A DNA stretch of 64,000 nt, from positions 78,721 to 142,720 of the forward strand of contig JAKAVQ010000002.1 in the NCBI GenBank assembly GCA_021817245.1, given 5' to 3'. Within the stretch, counting starts at the first letter, position 1. Every line of letters begins with the position of its first letter. Below the pieces are notes generated by a model. That model worked only from the letters and a program-made list of their open reading frames with translations. It ran no database searches and was not told where the DNA came from. Both the position numbers and the translations under genes were made by a program. The stretch is from Thermoplasmata archaeon. Its GTDB lineage: Archaea; Thermoplasmatota; Thermoplasmata; Lutacidiplasmatales; UBA184. This document shows, piece after piece, positions 8,236-15,656 of this stretch.

Positions 8236-9246
8236 ATGCGCGCGTTCTCCTCCCGCGGTGCGACGTACGAGGCCCCGCCGAACATCGCCCTCGTGAAGTA
8301 CTGGGGGGTCCGGGACCCGGAGCGCGCGCTCCCGTACAACTCCTCGCTCTCCGTCACGCTCGAACGCCTGCGCTCGCGCACGACGGTCCGCTTCGACCCC
8401 GACCGCGGGACGGACCGTGTCGTCCTGAACGGCGCCGAGGCGACCGGCCCTCCCCGGGAGGCGGTCGTCCGCTTCCTCGACCGGGTCCGCGCCGCCGCTT
8501 CGGTCCCGCTCGCCGCCGACGTGCGCTCGTCGAACAACTTCCCGACCGCGAGCGGCCTCGCGTCGAGCGCGAGCGGCTTTGCGGCGCTCGCCGGCGCGGC
8601 CACGATCGCCGCGGGCCTCGAGCTCTCGCCCCGCGCGCTCTCCCGCCTCGCGCGGCTCGGCTCGGGAAGCGCGTCCCGGTCGATCTTCGGCGGGTTCGTC
8701 GAGTGGCGGGCCGGGACCCGGGCGGACGGGAGCGACTGCTACGCGCGGCCCCTCTTCGGCCCGGACCACTGGCCCGAGCTCGTCGACCTCGTCCTCCTGG
8801 TCGAGGGGGCGCCGGTGAAATCGGTCCGCTCCGCGGAGGCGATGCAGCGCACGGTCCGCACGAGCCCCGCGTACCGCCGGCGCCTCGAGGAGGTCACCGG
8901 GCGCCTTCGGGCGGTCCGCGCGGCGATCTCGGCGCGCGACCCCGATCGGCTCTTCCCGGTGGTGATGGACGAGTGCGACAGCTTCCGGGAGGTCTGCGAG
9001 ACGACCCGGCCGCCCCTGGACTACTTGACCGCGACGTCGCGCGCGATCCTCGCGGAGGTCCGCTCGCTGAACCGGGCCGAGGGGCGCGCGGTCGCCGGCT
9101 ACACGCACGACGCGGGCGCCCACGTGCACGTCTTCACCCTCGCGCCGGACGCACGGCGGGTGCGCGGGCGCCTGGCCCGCCTACCGGGGGTACGACGGAC
9201 GCTCCTGCTGCGTCCGGGCCCCGGCGCCCGGACGGTCGACGCGTAG
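8236..9246 (+). CDS. Diphosphomevalonate decarboxylase family protein
   Basis: This 336-residue GHMP-superfamily protein belongs to the mevalonate diphosphate decarboxylase family of isoprenoid (archaeal lipid) synthesis. NIALVKYWG near the N-terminus, NSSLSVTL, the phosphate loop NNFPTASGLASSASGFAAL, GSGSASRSIFGGFVEW and the catalytic aspartate in YTHDAGAH are present. The lysine that normally follows KYWG is valine here. Archaeal relatives decarboxylate mevalonate diphosphate, mevalonate phosphate or mevalonate bisphosphate, so the exact substrate is open. I chose the ATG at 8236; it is transcribed away from the thioesterase gene. Confidence 0.9.
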   Translation: MRAFSSRGATYEAPPNIALVKYWGVRDPERALPYNSSLSVTLERLRSRTTVRFDPDRGTDRVVLNGAEATGPPREAVVRFLDRVRAAASVPLAADVRSSNNFPTASGLASSASGFAALAGAATIAAGLELSPRALSRLARLGSGSASRSIFGGFVEWRAGTRADGSDCYARPLFGPDHWPELVDLVLLVEGAPVKSVRSAEAMQRTVRTSPAYRRRLEEVTGRLRAVRAAISARDPDRLFPVVMDECDSFREVCETTRPPLDYLTATSRAILAEVRSLNRAEGRAVAGYTHDAGAHVHVFTLAPDARRVRGRLARLPGVRRTLLLRPGPGARTVDA

Positions 9247-9292
9247 GACGGAGCGCGGTCGTCGTCGGGAGCGCCCGCGGACGACCCGGGGG

Positions 9293-10123
9293 CTAAAGGA
9301 CCCTCCGGTCGAACTCGGGCGGCGGCAGCTCGAGGCCAAGGCTCGCGACGAGCTTCGTGACCTCGGCGATGTACCGGTCGCGCGCTTCCTCGTTCGTCCA
9401 GCGCTTCAACCCCCAGGCGATCGCCCGGCGGCTCGTCTCCGACTGGGAGTGGCCGAACATGTCGAGGGCGCGAGGATACCACTTCCTCACCGACGCCTGC
9501 GCCTCGTCCCGGTCGCCGAGGTACCGGGGGCCGTCCTGGACCATCCGGCGGAGGACGCTCGCGCCGAAGTTGAGGTGGAGCTGCTCCTCGCTCAGCATGA
9601 GGGGCATCGCCCGGGCGAGCGGGCCGTAGGAGCACTCCTGGAACGCCCGGAGCTGGTAGACGCCGACCCGGTCGACGAAGCAGGTGAACGCGCCGACGTC
9701 GCTCCAACGGTCGAACGGCAGGTTGAACGCGTCGAGCTTGTGCTCGCCCTCGCGCTTCGTCAGAAGCTCGTCGATGTACCGCTGCCCCTCCTCGCCGAAG
9801 TCGCGGAGGATCCGGCACGCCTGCAGGCCGTGGCGCGCCTCGTCGGCGATGATCCGCGACTCGATCCACCGGTCCTCGAGCGTCGGGGCCCGGTCGAGCC
9901 AGGGGCGGTGCTGCTGGATCGACGCGAACTCGGTGTCCGCCTGGACGACCATCAGCTTGACGATCAGCCGGCGCATGTCGGCCGGCAGCTCCTCGGCCGT
10001 CTCGTACTTGCGCACGCCGGCGTTCTCCCCCCAGAGGATCTCGCGGACCGGCTCGACGGTCCCGCCGTCCTTGAGGCTCCTCGCGGTCGGGGCGGGTCGC
10101 GGTCGGTCGTCCGGGTCCGGCAT
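9293..10123 (-). CDS. PaaA/PaaC-like ferritin-type di-iron oxygenase protein
   Basis: This 276-residue helical protein matches the phenylacetyl-CoA epoxidase PaaA/PaaC family. Two di-iron half-sites are visible: a glutamate in ADTEF followed by DEARH, then FQECS followed by SEEQLH. PaaA is the catalytic subunit that epoxidises the ring of phenylacetyl-CoA with O2. No PaaB, PaaC, PaaD or PaaE gene lies beside it; the next gene is an enoyl-CoA hydratase 20 bases upstream in the same direction. A different CoA-ester or hydrocarbon substrate is therefore possible. The family call is good, the substrate unknown. Confidence 0.78.
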   Translation of the reverse strand: MPDPDDRPRPAPTARSLKDGGTVEPVREILWGENAGVRKYETAEELPADMRRLIVKLMVVQADTEFASIQQHRPWLDRAPTLEDRWIESRIIADEARHGLQACRILRDFGEEGQRYIDELLTKREGEHKLDAFNLPFDRWSDVGAFTCFVDRVGVYQLRAFQECSYGPLARAMPLMLSEEQLHLNFGASVLRRMVQDGPRYLGDRDEAQASVRKWYPRALDMFGHSQSETSRRAIAWGLKRWTNEEARDRYIAEVTKLVASLGLELPPPEFDRRVL

Positions 10124-10143
10124 GCGACGCGGGTCCTAGAACC

Positions 10144-10926
10144 TCAACGGCCCTTAAAGCTGGGCTTGCGCTTCTCCACGAACGCGCTCAGCCCCTCCTT
10201 CGCGTCCTCGGTGACGAAGAGCCGGTTCTGCAGCTCGCGCTCGAGCGCGAGACCCGCGGTGAGCGGCATCTCGATCCCCTCGACGACCGAACGCTTGATG
10301 AGGCTCACGGCGCGCACCGGCCCGTGGGCGAGCGCGGAGGCGTACGCGCGGACGTCCTTCTCGAACGTCTCCTTCGGGTAGACGTAGTTCACGAGGCCGA
10401 CCGCGAGCGCCTCGTCCGGCGTGAGGAGCTTTCCCGTGATCATCATGTCGAGGGCCCGGGACGTCCCGATGAGGCGGGGCAGCCGCTGGGTGCCGCCGGT
10501 CCCGGGAAGGACCCCGAGCGTCACCTCGGGGAGCCCGATGCGGCCCGACTCCCGTGCCATCATCCTAAGGTCGCACGCGAGCGCGATCTCGAGGCCGCCG
10601 CCCACGCAGTGGCCGTTGATCGCCGCCAGAACGATCTTCGGTGTCGTCGCGAACTTGTCGAGCGTCTCCTGACAGTGCAGGCAGAACATCGCCTTGAAGT
10701 CCGGCTGGCTCTTCTTGAGCATCTCGATGTCGGCGCCCGCGCTGAAGAACCCCGGGACCTGGCTCGCGAGAACGACCACGCGGGCGTGCTCGTCGAACCG
10801 CAGTTCCTCGACCGCCTCGTCGAGCTCGCGCATCATCGCGAGGTCGTAGGTGTTCGCCTTCGGCTTGCCGATCTCGATGTACCCGACCTCGTCGTCGATC
10901 CGGGTACGGAGGTACTTGCCCTGCAT
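10144..10926 (-). CDS. Enoyl-CoA hydratase/isomerase family protein
   Basis: This 260-residue crotonase-fold protein adds water to, or isomerises, enoyl-CoA esters. The oxyanion-hole segment SAGADIEMLKKS and the core CVGGGLEIALACDLRMMARES with LPEVTLGVLPGTGGTQRLPRLIG are plain, and both conserved glutamate positions (E in GLEIAL context and PEVTLG) are present. The length is standard. It precedes the PaaA-like oxygenase gene by 20 bases, which suggests a joint role in CoA-ester breakdown. Confidence 0.92.
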   Translation of the reverse strand: MQGKYLRTRIDDEVGYIEIGKPKANTYDLAMMRELDEAVEELRFDEHARVVVLASQVPGFFSAGADIEMLKKSQPDFKAMFCLHCQETLDKFATTPKIVLAAINGHCVGGGLEIALACDLRMMARESGRIGLPEVTLGVLPGTGGTQRLPRLIGTSRALDMMITGKLLTPDEALAVGLVNYVYPKETFEKDVRAYASALAHGPVRAVSLIKRSVVEGIEMPLTAGLALERELQNRLFVTEDAKEGLSAFVEKRKPSFKGR

Positions 10927-10993
10927 CGCCCTCGCCTGCCCGCCCCGCCGGACACCCCGGGGGGGATAACGGCGACGCCCCCGCGGAACGGCA

Positions 10994-11704
10994 TCAATGC
11001 CGCCGGGGGCCGACCGCCCGCCGCTCGTCGACGTGGCCGTCCGGGTGGCCGATGACGAGCCGGTCGGCGAGCCCGACGAAGATGCCGGTCTCCACGACCC
11101 CGAGCAGGTCGCGCAGCGCCCGGTGCGCGTCGGCCGGGTCCGCGAGGGGCGCAGGGGGCACGAGGTCGAGGATCTCGTTGCCGTTGTCCGTGCGCCCGGA
11201 AGACCCGTGCGGTCCGTCGCGCGCCAGCACGCGGTAACCCAGCGCGGCGACGTGGCGTTCCACGACCGGCCGGGCGAACGGCACCACCTCGACCGGGATC
11301 GGGCTCTTCTCCCCCAGGCCCGTGACGAGCTTGGTCGGGTCGACGAGGATGACGACCTCGTCGGAGAGGTGCGCGAGGAACTTCTCCCGGAAGAGCGCCC
11401 CGCCGCCCCCCTTCGTGAGGTCGAGCGACGGCGTGACCTCGTCGGCGCCGTCGAGCATCAGCTCGAAGCGGTCGTCGGCGCGCAGCGGCCGTACCGGGAT
11501 CCCGAGCGAGCGGGCCAGCTCTTCTGTCGCCCGCGAGCTCGCGACGCAGTCGAACGACGCCCCGGGGAACCGCTCGGCGATCGCCCGGACCGCCTCGGCC
11601 GCGGTCGACCCCGTCCCGAGCGCGAGTCGCTGCCCCGGCCGGACCCACCGCTCGACCGCCGCGCGGGCGGCCGCGATCTTCGCCGGTCGCCACTCCCCCG
11701 CCAC
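10994..11704 (-). CDS. rpiA: Ribose-5-phosphate isomerase A
   Basis: This 236-residue protein interconverts ribose 5-phosphate and ribulose 5-phosphate. RpiA blocks are all present: ALGTGSTA, MLDGADEV, LTKGGGGALFREKFLA (the catalytic Glu and Lys region) and TDNGNEILD. It supplies pentoses to the transketolase/transaldolase system encoded at 1.4-3.9 kb, though it is not in that operon. The last residues (after DGHVDERR) are a short Arg-rich tail. Confidence 0.95.
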   Translation of the reverse strand: MAGEWRPAKIAAARAAVERWVRPGQRLALGTGSTAAEAVRAIAERFPGASFDCVASSRATEELARSLGIPVRPLRADDRFELMLDGADEVTPSLDLTKGGGGALFREKFLAHLSDEVVILVDPTKLVTGLGEKSPIPVEVVPFARPVVERHVAALGYRVLARDGPHGSSGRTDNGNEILDLVPPAPLADPADAHRALRDLLGVVETGIFVGLADRLVIGHPDGHVDERRAVGPRRH

Positions 11705-11790
11705 GACCCCCGGGAGGGCGCGGGCCTCTTCAACCCGGCGGGCCGGCCGGCCGACACCGATAAGCCCCCGGTGCCCTCCGGCGCGATCGG

Positions 11791-12501
11791 ATGCCGCGAT
11801 CCCGTCCGACGCCGCCCGCCCCGGTCGTGGTCTCGGTCGGTGGGTCGGTGCTGCTCACCGGCGCCGGGGACCGGGAGTACCTCGAGAACCTCGCCGAGCT
11901 CCTGCGCCGGTGCGGGCGCGGGCTCCCGCTGGTCGTCACCACCGGCGGCGGCCGCACCGCCCGCGAGTACATCCGCCTCGGGCGCGAGCTGGGCCTCACG
12001 GAGGTCGAGCTTGACGAGGTCGGGATCGACGTCACGCGCCTGCACGCGCGCCTGCTCGCCGCCCGGATCGGGCCCCCGTGCCCCGCCCGTCCCCCCACGA
12101 CCGTCGCCGACGCCGTCCACGAGCTCCGCCGAGCGTCCCCCGTCGTGCTGGGAGGGACCGAACCCGGCCACACGACGGACGGGGTGGCGGCCCTGCTCGC
12201 CGTCCGCCTTCGGGCCGCGCGCGTCGTCAACGCGACCGACGTGGACGCCGTCTACGACCGGGACCCGCGGACCCACCCGGACGCCCGGCGGATCGCCCGG
12301 CTCACGTGGGAGGAGTTCCGCTCCATGGTCGCAGCCGCCACGTCGGGCGAGGCGGGCCAGAACTTCCTGTTCGACCACCTCGGCGCGGAGAGCCTCGCCC
12401 GAGCCGCGATACCGCTGTGGGTCGTGTCGGGACGCGACCTGCCGAACCTCGAGGCGGCCCTCACCGGCCGGACCTTCCGCGGCAGCCGGATCGGTGGCTG
12501 A
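11791..12501 (+). CDS. pyrH: UMP kinase, archaeal type
   Basis: This 236-residue amino acid kinase-fold protein phosphorylates UMP to UDP. VVSVGGSVL at the start, VVTTGGGRTAREYIRLGREL, GGTEPGHTTDGVAALLA and VNATDVDAVYDRDP are the archaeal UMP kinase blocks. A TATA-like CGATAAGC near 11756-11763 lies about 30 bases before the ATG. The adenylate kinase gene follows 54 bases later, making a small nucleotide-kinase pair. Confidence 0.93.
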   Translation: MPRSRPTPPAPVVVSVGGSVLLTGAGDREYLENLAELLRRCGRGLPLVVTTGGGRTAREYIRLGRELGLTEVELDEVGIDVTRLHARLLAARIGPPCPARPPTTVADAVHELRRASPVVLGGTEPGHTTDGVAALLAVRLRAARVVNATDVDAVYDRDPRTHPDARRIARLTWEEFRSMVAAATSGEAGQNFLFDHLGAESLARAAIPLWVVSGRDLPNLEAALTGRTFRGSRIGG

Positions 12502-12555
12502 GCCCGCCGGGGGACCCGCCGAACGGCTAATACCCGGAGCACTGTCCGCCCGACC

Positions 12556-13185
12556 ATGCACCGCATCGCCTTCCTCGGGCCCCCCGGCGCCGGCAAGGGG
12601 ACCCAGGCCGCCGTCCTCGCGACGGAGCTCGCGATACCCCACCTCTCGACGGGCGACCTGTTGAGGGGGGAGGCGGCGGCGCGCACGCCGCTCGGCCTCG
12701 AGGCCGACGGCTACATGCGGTCCGGACGCCTCGTGCCCGACGCGGTCGTCCTCGGGGTCCTCCAAGAGCGGATCGGCCGGCCGGACGCCCGCAACGGCTT
12801 CCTCCTTGACGGCTTTCCCCGGACCGTCGCCCAGGCGACGACGCTCGAGTCGGTCGCCCCCCTCGACCGGGTGGTCTTCTTCGAGCTTCCGCACGACGTG
12901 CTGGTGGAGCGGCTGTCCAGCCGTCGGGTCTGCCCCGCGTGTCGGACGGTCTACAACCTCCTGAGCCACCCGCCACGGGTCGCGGGACGCTGCGACCGGG
13001 ACGGCGCCGAGCTCGTCCAGCGGCCGGACGACCGCCCGGAGGCGATCGCGACGCGGCTTACGGTCTACGCCGAGACCACCGCTCCGATCGTCGACTTCTA
13101 TCGGGCTCGCGGAAGGCTCCGGACGATCGACGCGAGGGGAACCCCCGAAGAGGTCGGCCGTCGGATCCGCGACGCGACCCGCTGA
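12556..13185 (+). CDS. adk: Adenylate kinase
   Basis: This 209-residue P-loop kinase interconverts AMP, ATP and ADP. The P-loop GPPGAGKGT is at residues 8-16, followed by the AMP-binding LSTGDLLR block, NGFLLDGFPRT and a LID domain with a CPAC pair and a later C-x2-D that could bind zinc. It is the bacterial-type (Adk) fold rather than the short archaeal AdkA. A TATA-like CTAATACC at 12527-12534 centres about 26 bases before the ATG, so the mRNA is probably leaderless. It abuts the convergent phosphatase gene. Confidence 0.94.
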   Translation: MHRIAFLGPPGAGKGTQAAVLATELAIPHLSTGDLLRGEAAARTPLGLEADGYMRSGRLVPDAVVLGVLQERIGRPDARNGFLLDGFPRTVAQATTLESVAPLDRVVFFELPHDVLVERLSSRRVCPACRTVYNLLSHPPRVAGRCDRDGAELVQRPDDRPEAIATRLTVYAETTAPIVDFYRARGRLRTIDARGTPEEVGRRIRDATR

Positions 13186-13728
13186 TCACGCCCGCGTCCA
13201 AGCCGGGTCGATCCTCAGGACCTCGCCTCCGACCCACCGGCCCCCCTCCCGAAAGAGGCGGACCCCCTCGAGGTAGCCGAGGAGGGAACCCCAGGAGCGA
13301 GCGGCGGCCGGAAGGGCCGCCGCCGTCCCGAGCTCGATGAGATGCCCATGGGAGACGAGGAGCAGGCGACCGCCGTCGCGCAGGCGTTCGACCTCCCCGG
13401 CCCAGAGCGCCGCCTGGTCGTTCGCGAACCGACCGACGATGCCTCCGAGCTCCACGATATCGACAAACCCGGCGAACGACGACCGCGAGGCCTCGGCGAG
13501 GCGGTCGCTCACGGCGTCCGGCACCGACCCGAGGCCCTCGAGCTCGGAGTCCACGCGGAATCCCATCGCTTCCGCCGTCTCGACGGCCCTCGGGCGGGGC
13601 GAGGTGACCACCCGGTCGAACCCCGGCGAACCCGAACCCACCCGACGGGCCAACGCGACGCCGGTCGGGCTGAGGTGGAGTCCGCCGGGCGAGCGGTGGC
13701 TGTGCCGTCGATGCTCCAGGAGCCGCAT
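13186..13728 (-). CDS. Histidine phosphatase family protein
   Basis: This 180-residue protein looks like a small SixA/phosphoglycerate mutase-type phosphatase. It starts MRLLEHRRHSHR, where RH-S replaces the usual RHG, then has TSPRPRAVETAEAM (the second Arg site), a Glu in the middle and LLLVSHGHLIELG with the second catalytic His. The substrate is not known. The stop codon abuts that of adenylate kinase on the other strand. Confidence 0.75.
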   Translation of the reverse strand: MRLLEHRRHSHRSPGGLHLSPTGVALARRVGSGSPGFDRVVTSPRPRAVETAEAMGFRVDSELEGLGSVPDAVSDRLAEASRSSFAGFVDIVELGGIVGRFANDQAALWAGEVERLRDGGRLLLVSHGHLIELGTAAALPAAARSWGSLLGYLEGVRLFREGGRWVGGEVLRIDPAWTRA

Positions 13729-13760
13729 GGCCGAGCCGACCGCGCCTACCCGACGCAGAG

Positions 13761-13767
13761 TTTATAG
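13761..13767 (+). promoter_or_regulatory. TATA box of tRNA-Tyr
   Basis: TTTATAG sits about 28 bases upstream of the tRNA 5' end at 13792 and is the only AT-rich stretch in this gap, matching an archaeal TATA box. Confidence 0.7.
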
Positions 13768-13791
13768 GCCGACCGCCGCTCTTCCGAGCGT

Positions 13792-13898
13792 CCCGGCTTA
13801 GCTCAGTGGTAGAGCGGGGGACTGTAGGCGTGACTGCCGGACCACCGGCGGCCCCCGTGGAGATCCTCAGGTCGCCTGTTCGAGTCAGGCAGCCGGGA
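13792..13898 (+). tRNA. tRNA-Tyr (GTA) with intron
   Basis: The acceptor stem CCCGGCT/AGCCGGG, D-arm GCTC/GAGC, T-arm GCCTG/CAGGC with TTCGAGT loop and discriminator A are all present. The anticodon GTA is at 13824-13826 in the loop C-T-GTA-G. An intron of about 35 nt (13828-13862) interrupts the loop between positions 37 and 38; removing it gives the anticodon stem GGGGA/TCCTC. The intron carries GC-rich complementary blocks suitable for a bulge-helix-bulge. No CCA is encoded. Confidence 0.93.
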
Positions 13899-13920
13899 CC
13901 TGAGGCGCCGCGGGGAGGGA

Positions 13921-13936
13921 GTCAACTTTTTTTGAC
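13921..13936 (+). terminator. T-run terminator after tRNA-Tyr
   Basis: A run of seven T at 13927-13933 inside a GTCAA/TTGAC inverted repeat lies 25 bases after the tRNA. Oligo-T tracts end transcription in archaea. Confidence 0.5.
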
Positions 13937-13963
13937 CCACCGCTTAAGGAGGATATCGGAGGC

Positions 13964-15085
13964 GTGTCGACCGACATGGGCGAGACGAGCGGACCTCCCA
14001 CCGGCACGGGGGCACGTCGGTTCGACGTCTCCGGCCCCCGCGCGCTCGCCCTCGAATTCCTGCGGATCGCGGTCGGGCTCGTCTGGGCCCTCAACCTCGT
14101 GTTCATCGTCGCCCCCCAGAACCACTGGTTCGCGGACTTCTCGGCGACCGCGCTCTCCTACGCTCCGACGACGATCGGGGGCCCCGGTCTCGCCCAGTAC
14201 GTCGGTGCCCACGCCGCGGTCTTCTCGTGGCTCGTCGCGCTCGTCACGACCTATCTCGCCGCCGCGTTCCTTCTCGGGTTCACGACCCGTCTCGCCTGCC
14301 TCGTCGGCGGGGTCTTCTCGGCGATCCTGCTCGCCACGCAGGTCGGGAGCACGTTCGTCTTCCCGGGCGGCACCGACGTCGGGGAGCATCCCCTCTACCT
14401 CGTCATCTACATCGCGCTCGTCGTCGGCGGTGCGGGACGGACGCTCTCGGTCGACCGGTGGCTCTCCGACACGTTGGCTCGCCGTCGCGCGGAGCACGCC
14501 GCCCGGGGCCTCCCGGTCCCCCGGCGGGCGTGGACCGCCGGCCCGAGCTACCGGTTCTTCCTCGCCTACTTCACCGCGGGCATCCTCGTGTCGTTCGCCG
14601 TGACCCTCGGCCTCATGGTCGCGGTCCCGTCGAGCACGCCTTCGGGCGTCGGACCGACCCCGGTCTACTACGAGAACCTCACCGTCTCGTTGAACCCCGT
14701 CAACGGCTGGCCGCAGTACACGCCCGCGAACTTCACCGTGCCGACGGGCCGGGTCGTCTTCACGATCACCGACCACGATTCTCCGATGAACTGGTCGCAA
14801 TGTCCGTGCGTCGTGAGCGGCACGGACAAATCGGTCGAGATGGTCAACGGGTCGCCCGACCACATCGTCCCCTCCTCGAACGTCGCCCACTCGTTCAACA
14901 TTCCCCAGCTCGGCCTGGACGTGTACTCCCCCGGTCAGAGCGTGGTCGTGTTCACGATCGACCTCATCAACACCGGCACGTTCGTCTGGTTCTGCATTGC
15001 CCCGTGCGGCGCGGGGGCGAATCCGTACACCACGCCCCCGATGGGAACGCCGGGGTTCATGACCGGAACGATGACCGTCAGCTGA
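13964..15085 (+). CDS. Membrane DoxX-like domain fused to a cupredoxin domain
   Basis: The first ~220 residues form a four- to five-helix DoxX-like membrane domain (LEFLRIAVGLVWALNLVFIV, then LVTTYLAAAFLLGFTTRLACLVGGVFSAILL and later helices). The last ~140 residues are an extracytoplasmic beta-rich cupredoxin-like domain. Candidate copper ligands are H309 (VAHSF), C344 and C348 (WFCIAPCG), and M360 or M366. The C-x3-C spacing recalls CuA sites. DoxX proteins include quinone-linked sulfur oxidation subunits, so an electron-transfer role is inferred. The start may be GTG 13964 or ATG 13976; a strong GGAGGAT lies just upstream. Confidence 0.8.
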   Translation: MSTDMGETSGPPTGTGARRFDVSGPRALALEFLRIAVGLVWALNLVFIVAPQNHWFADFSATALSYAPTTIGGPGLAQYVGAHAAVFSWLVALVTTYLAAAFLLGFTTRLACLVGGVFSAILLATQVGSTFVFPGGTDVGEHPLYLVIYIALVVGGAGRTLSVDRWLSDTLARRRAEHAARGLPVPRRAWTAGPSYRFFLAYFTAGILVSFAVTLGLMVAVPSSTPSGVGPTPVYYENLTVSLNPVNGWPQYTPANFTVPTGRVVFTITDHDSPMNWSQCPCVVSGTDKSVEMVNGSPDHIVPSSNVAHSFNIPQLGLDVYSPGQSVVVFTIDLINTGTFVWFCIAPCGAGANPYTTPPMGTPGFMTGTMTVS

Positions 15086-15177
15086 CCGGTCGGCTCGGGG
15101 CCGGGCGTCCCGCCCGGGGGCGACCCGCCGGCGGGCGTCAAAGGGGCTAAGGGGAGTGCCGGACTGACCGACGATCG

Positions 15178-15594
15178 ATGATGCCCCGGGGCCGTGCGCT
15201 CGGTCGCGACGACCGCGCGCTCGTTCGCGCCGCCGAGGGGGCCTTGCGCGCCGGCTGGGTGGAGGGACGTCACACGGTCGCCGCGGCCGTCCGCACGCGC
15301 GGCGGCGCGGTTTACCTCGGGCTCAACCTCAACGGGACGAACTCGCCGTGCGCGGAACCGGTCGCCCTCGGCGCCGCGGTCACGCAAGGCGATCGCGCGT
15401 TCGAGACGATGGTCGCGGTGCGTCGTCGTGGGGACCGCTATCCGGTCCTCTCCCCGTGCGGGACCTGCCGCCAGCTCCTCTACGATTACGCGCCCCGGGC
15501 CCGGGTCATCGTGAGGTTCCGGGACGGCCGGGTCGCGCGACTCACGATCGAGGAGAGCCTCCCGGCCCCGTTCGGTTCGTTCGACGAGGGGTAG
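15178..15594 (+). CDS. Cytidine deaminase-like protein
   Basis: This 138-residue zinc deaminase has the two metal motifs of the CDA fold: CAEP (Cys in place of His, as in tetrameric cytidine deaminases) in NSPCAEPVALGAA, and PCGTCRQLL. HTVAAAVRTRGG begins the core strand. It probably converts cytidine or deoxycytidine to the uridine form in pyrimidine salvage; a blasticidin-S-deaminase-like specificity cannot be excluded. It sits alone between the DoxX fusion and the metal ATPase. Confidence 0.88.
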   Translation: MMPRGRALGRDDRALVRAAEGALRAGWVEGRHTVAAAVRTRGGAVYLGLNLNGTNSPCAEPVALGAAVTQGDRAFETMVAVRRRGDRYPVLSPCGTCRQLLYDYAPRARVIVRFRDGRVARLTIEESLPAPFGSFDEG

Positions 15595-15656
15595 GACGCG
15601 TCGGGGGTCGCCCCCACCTCCGGCTCGGACGGCGGCGGACGGACCGCGGGCGCCGG

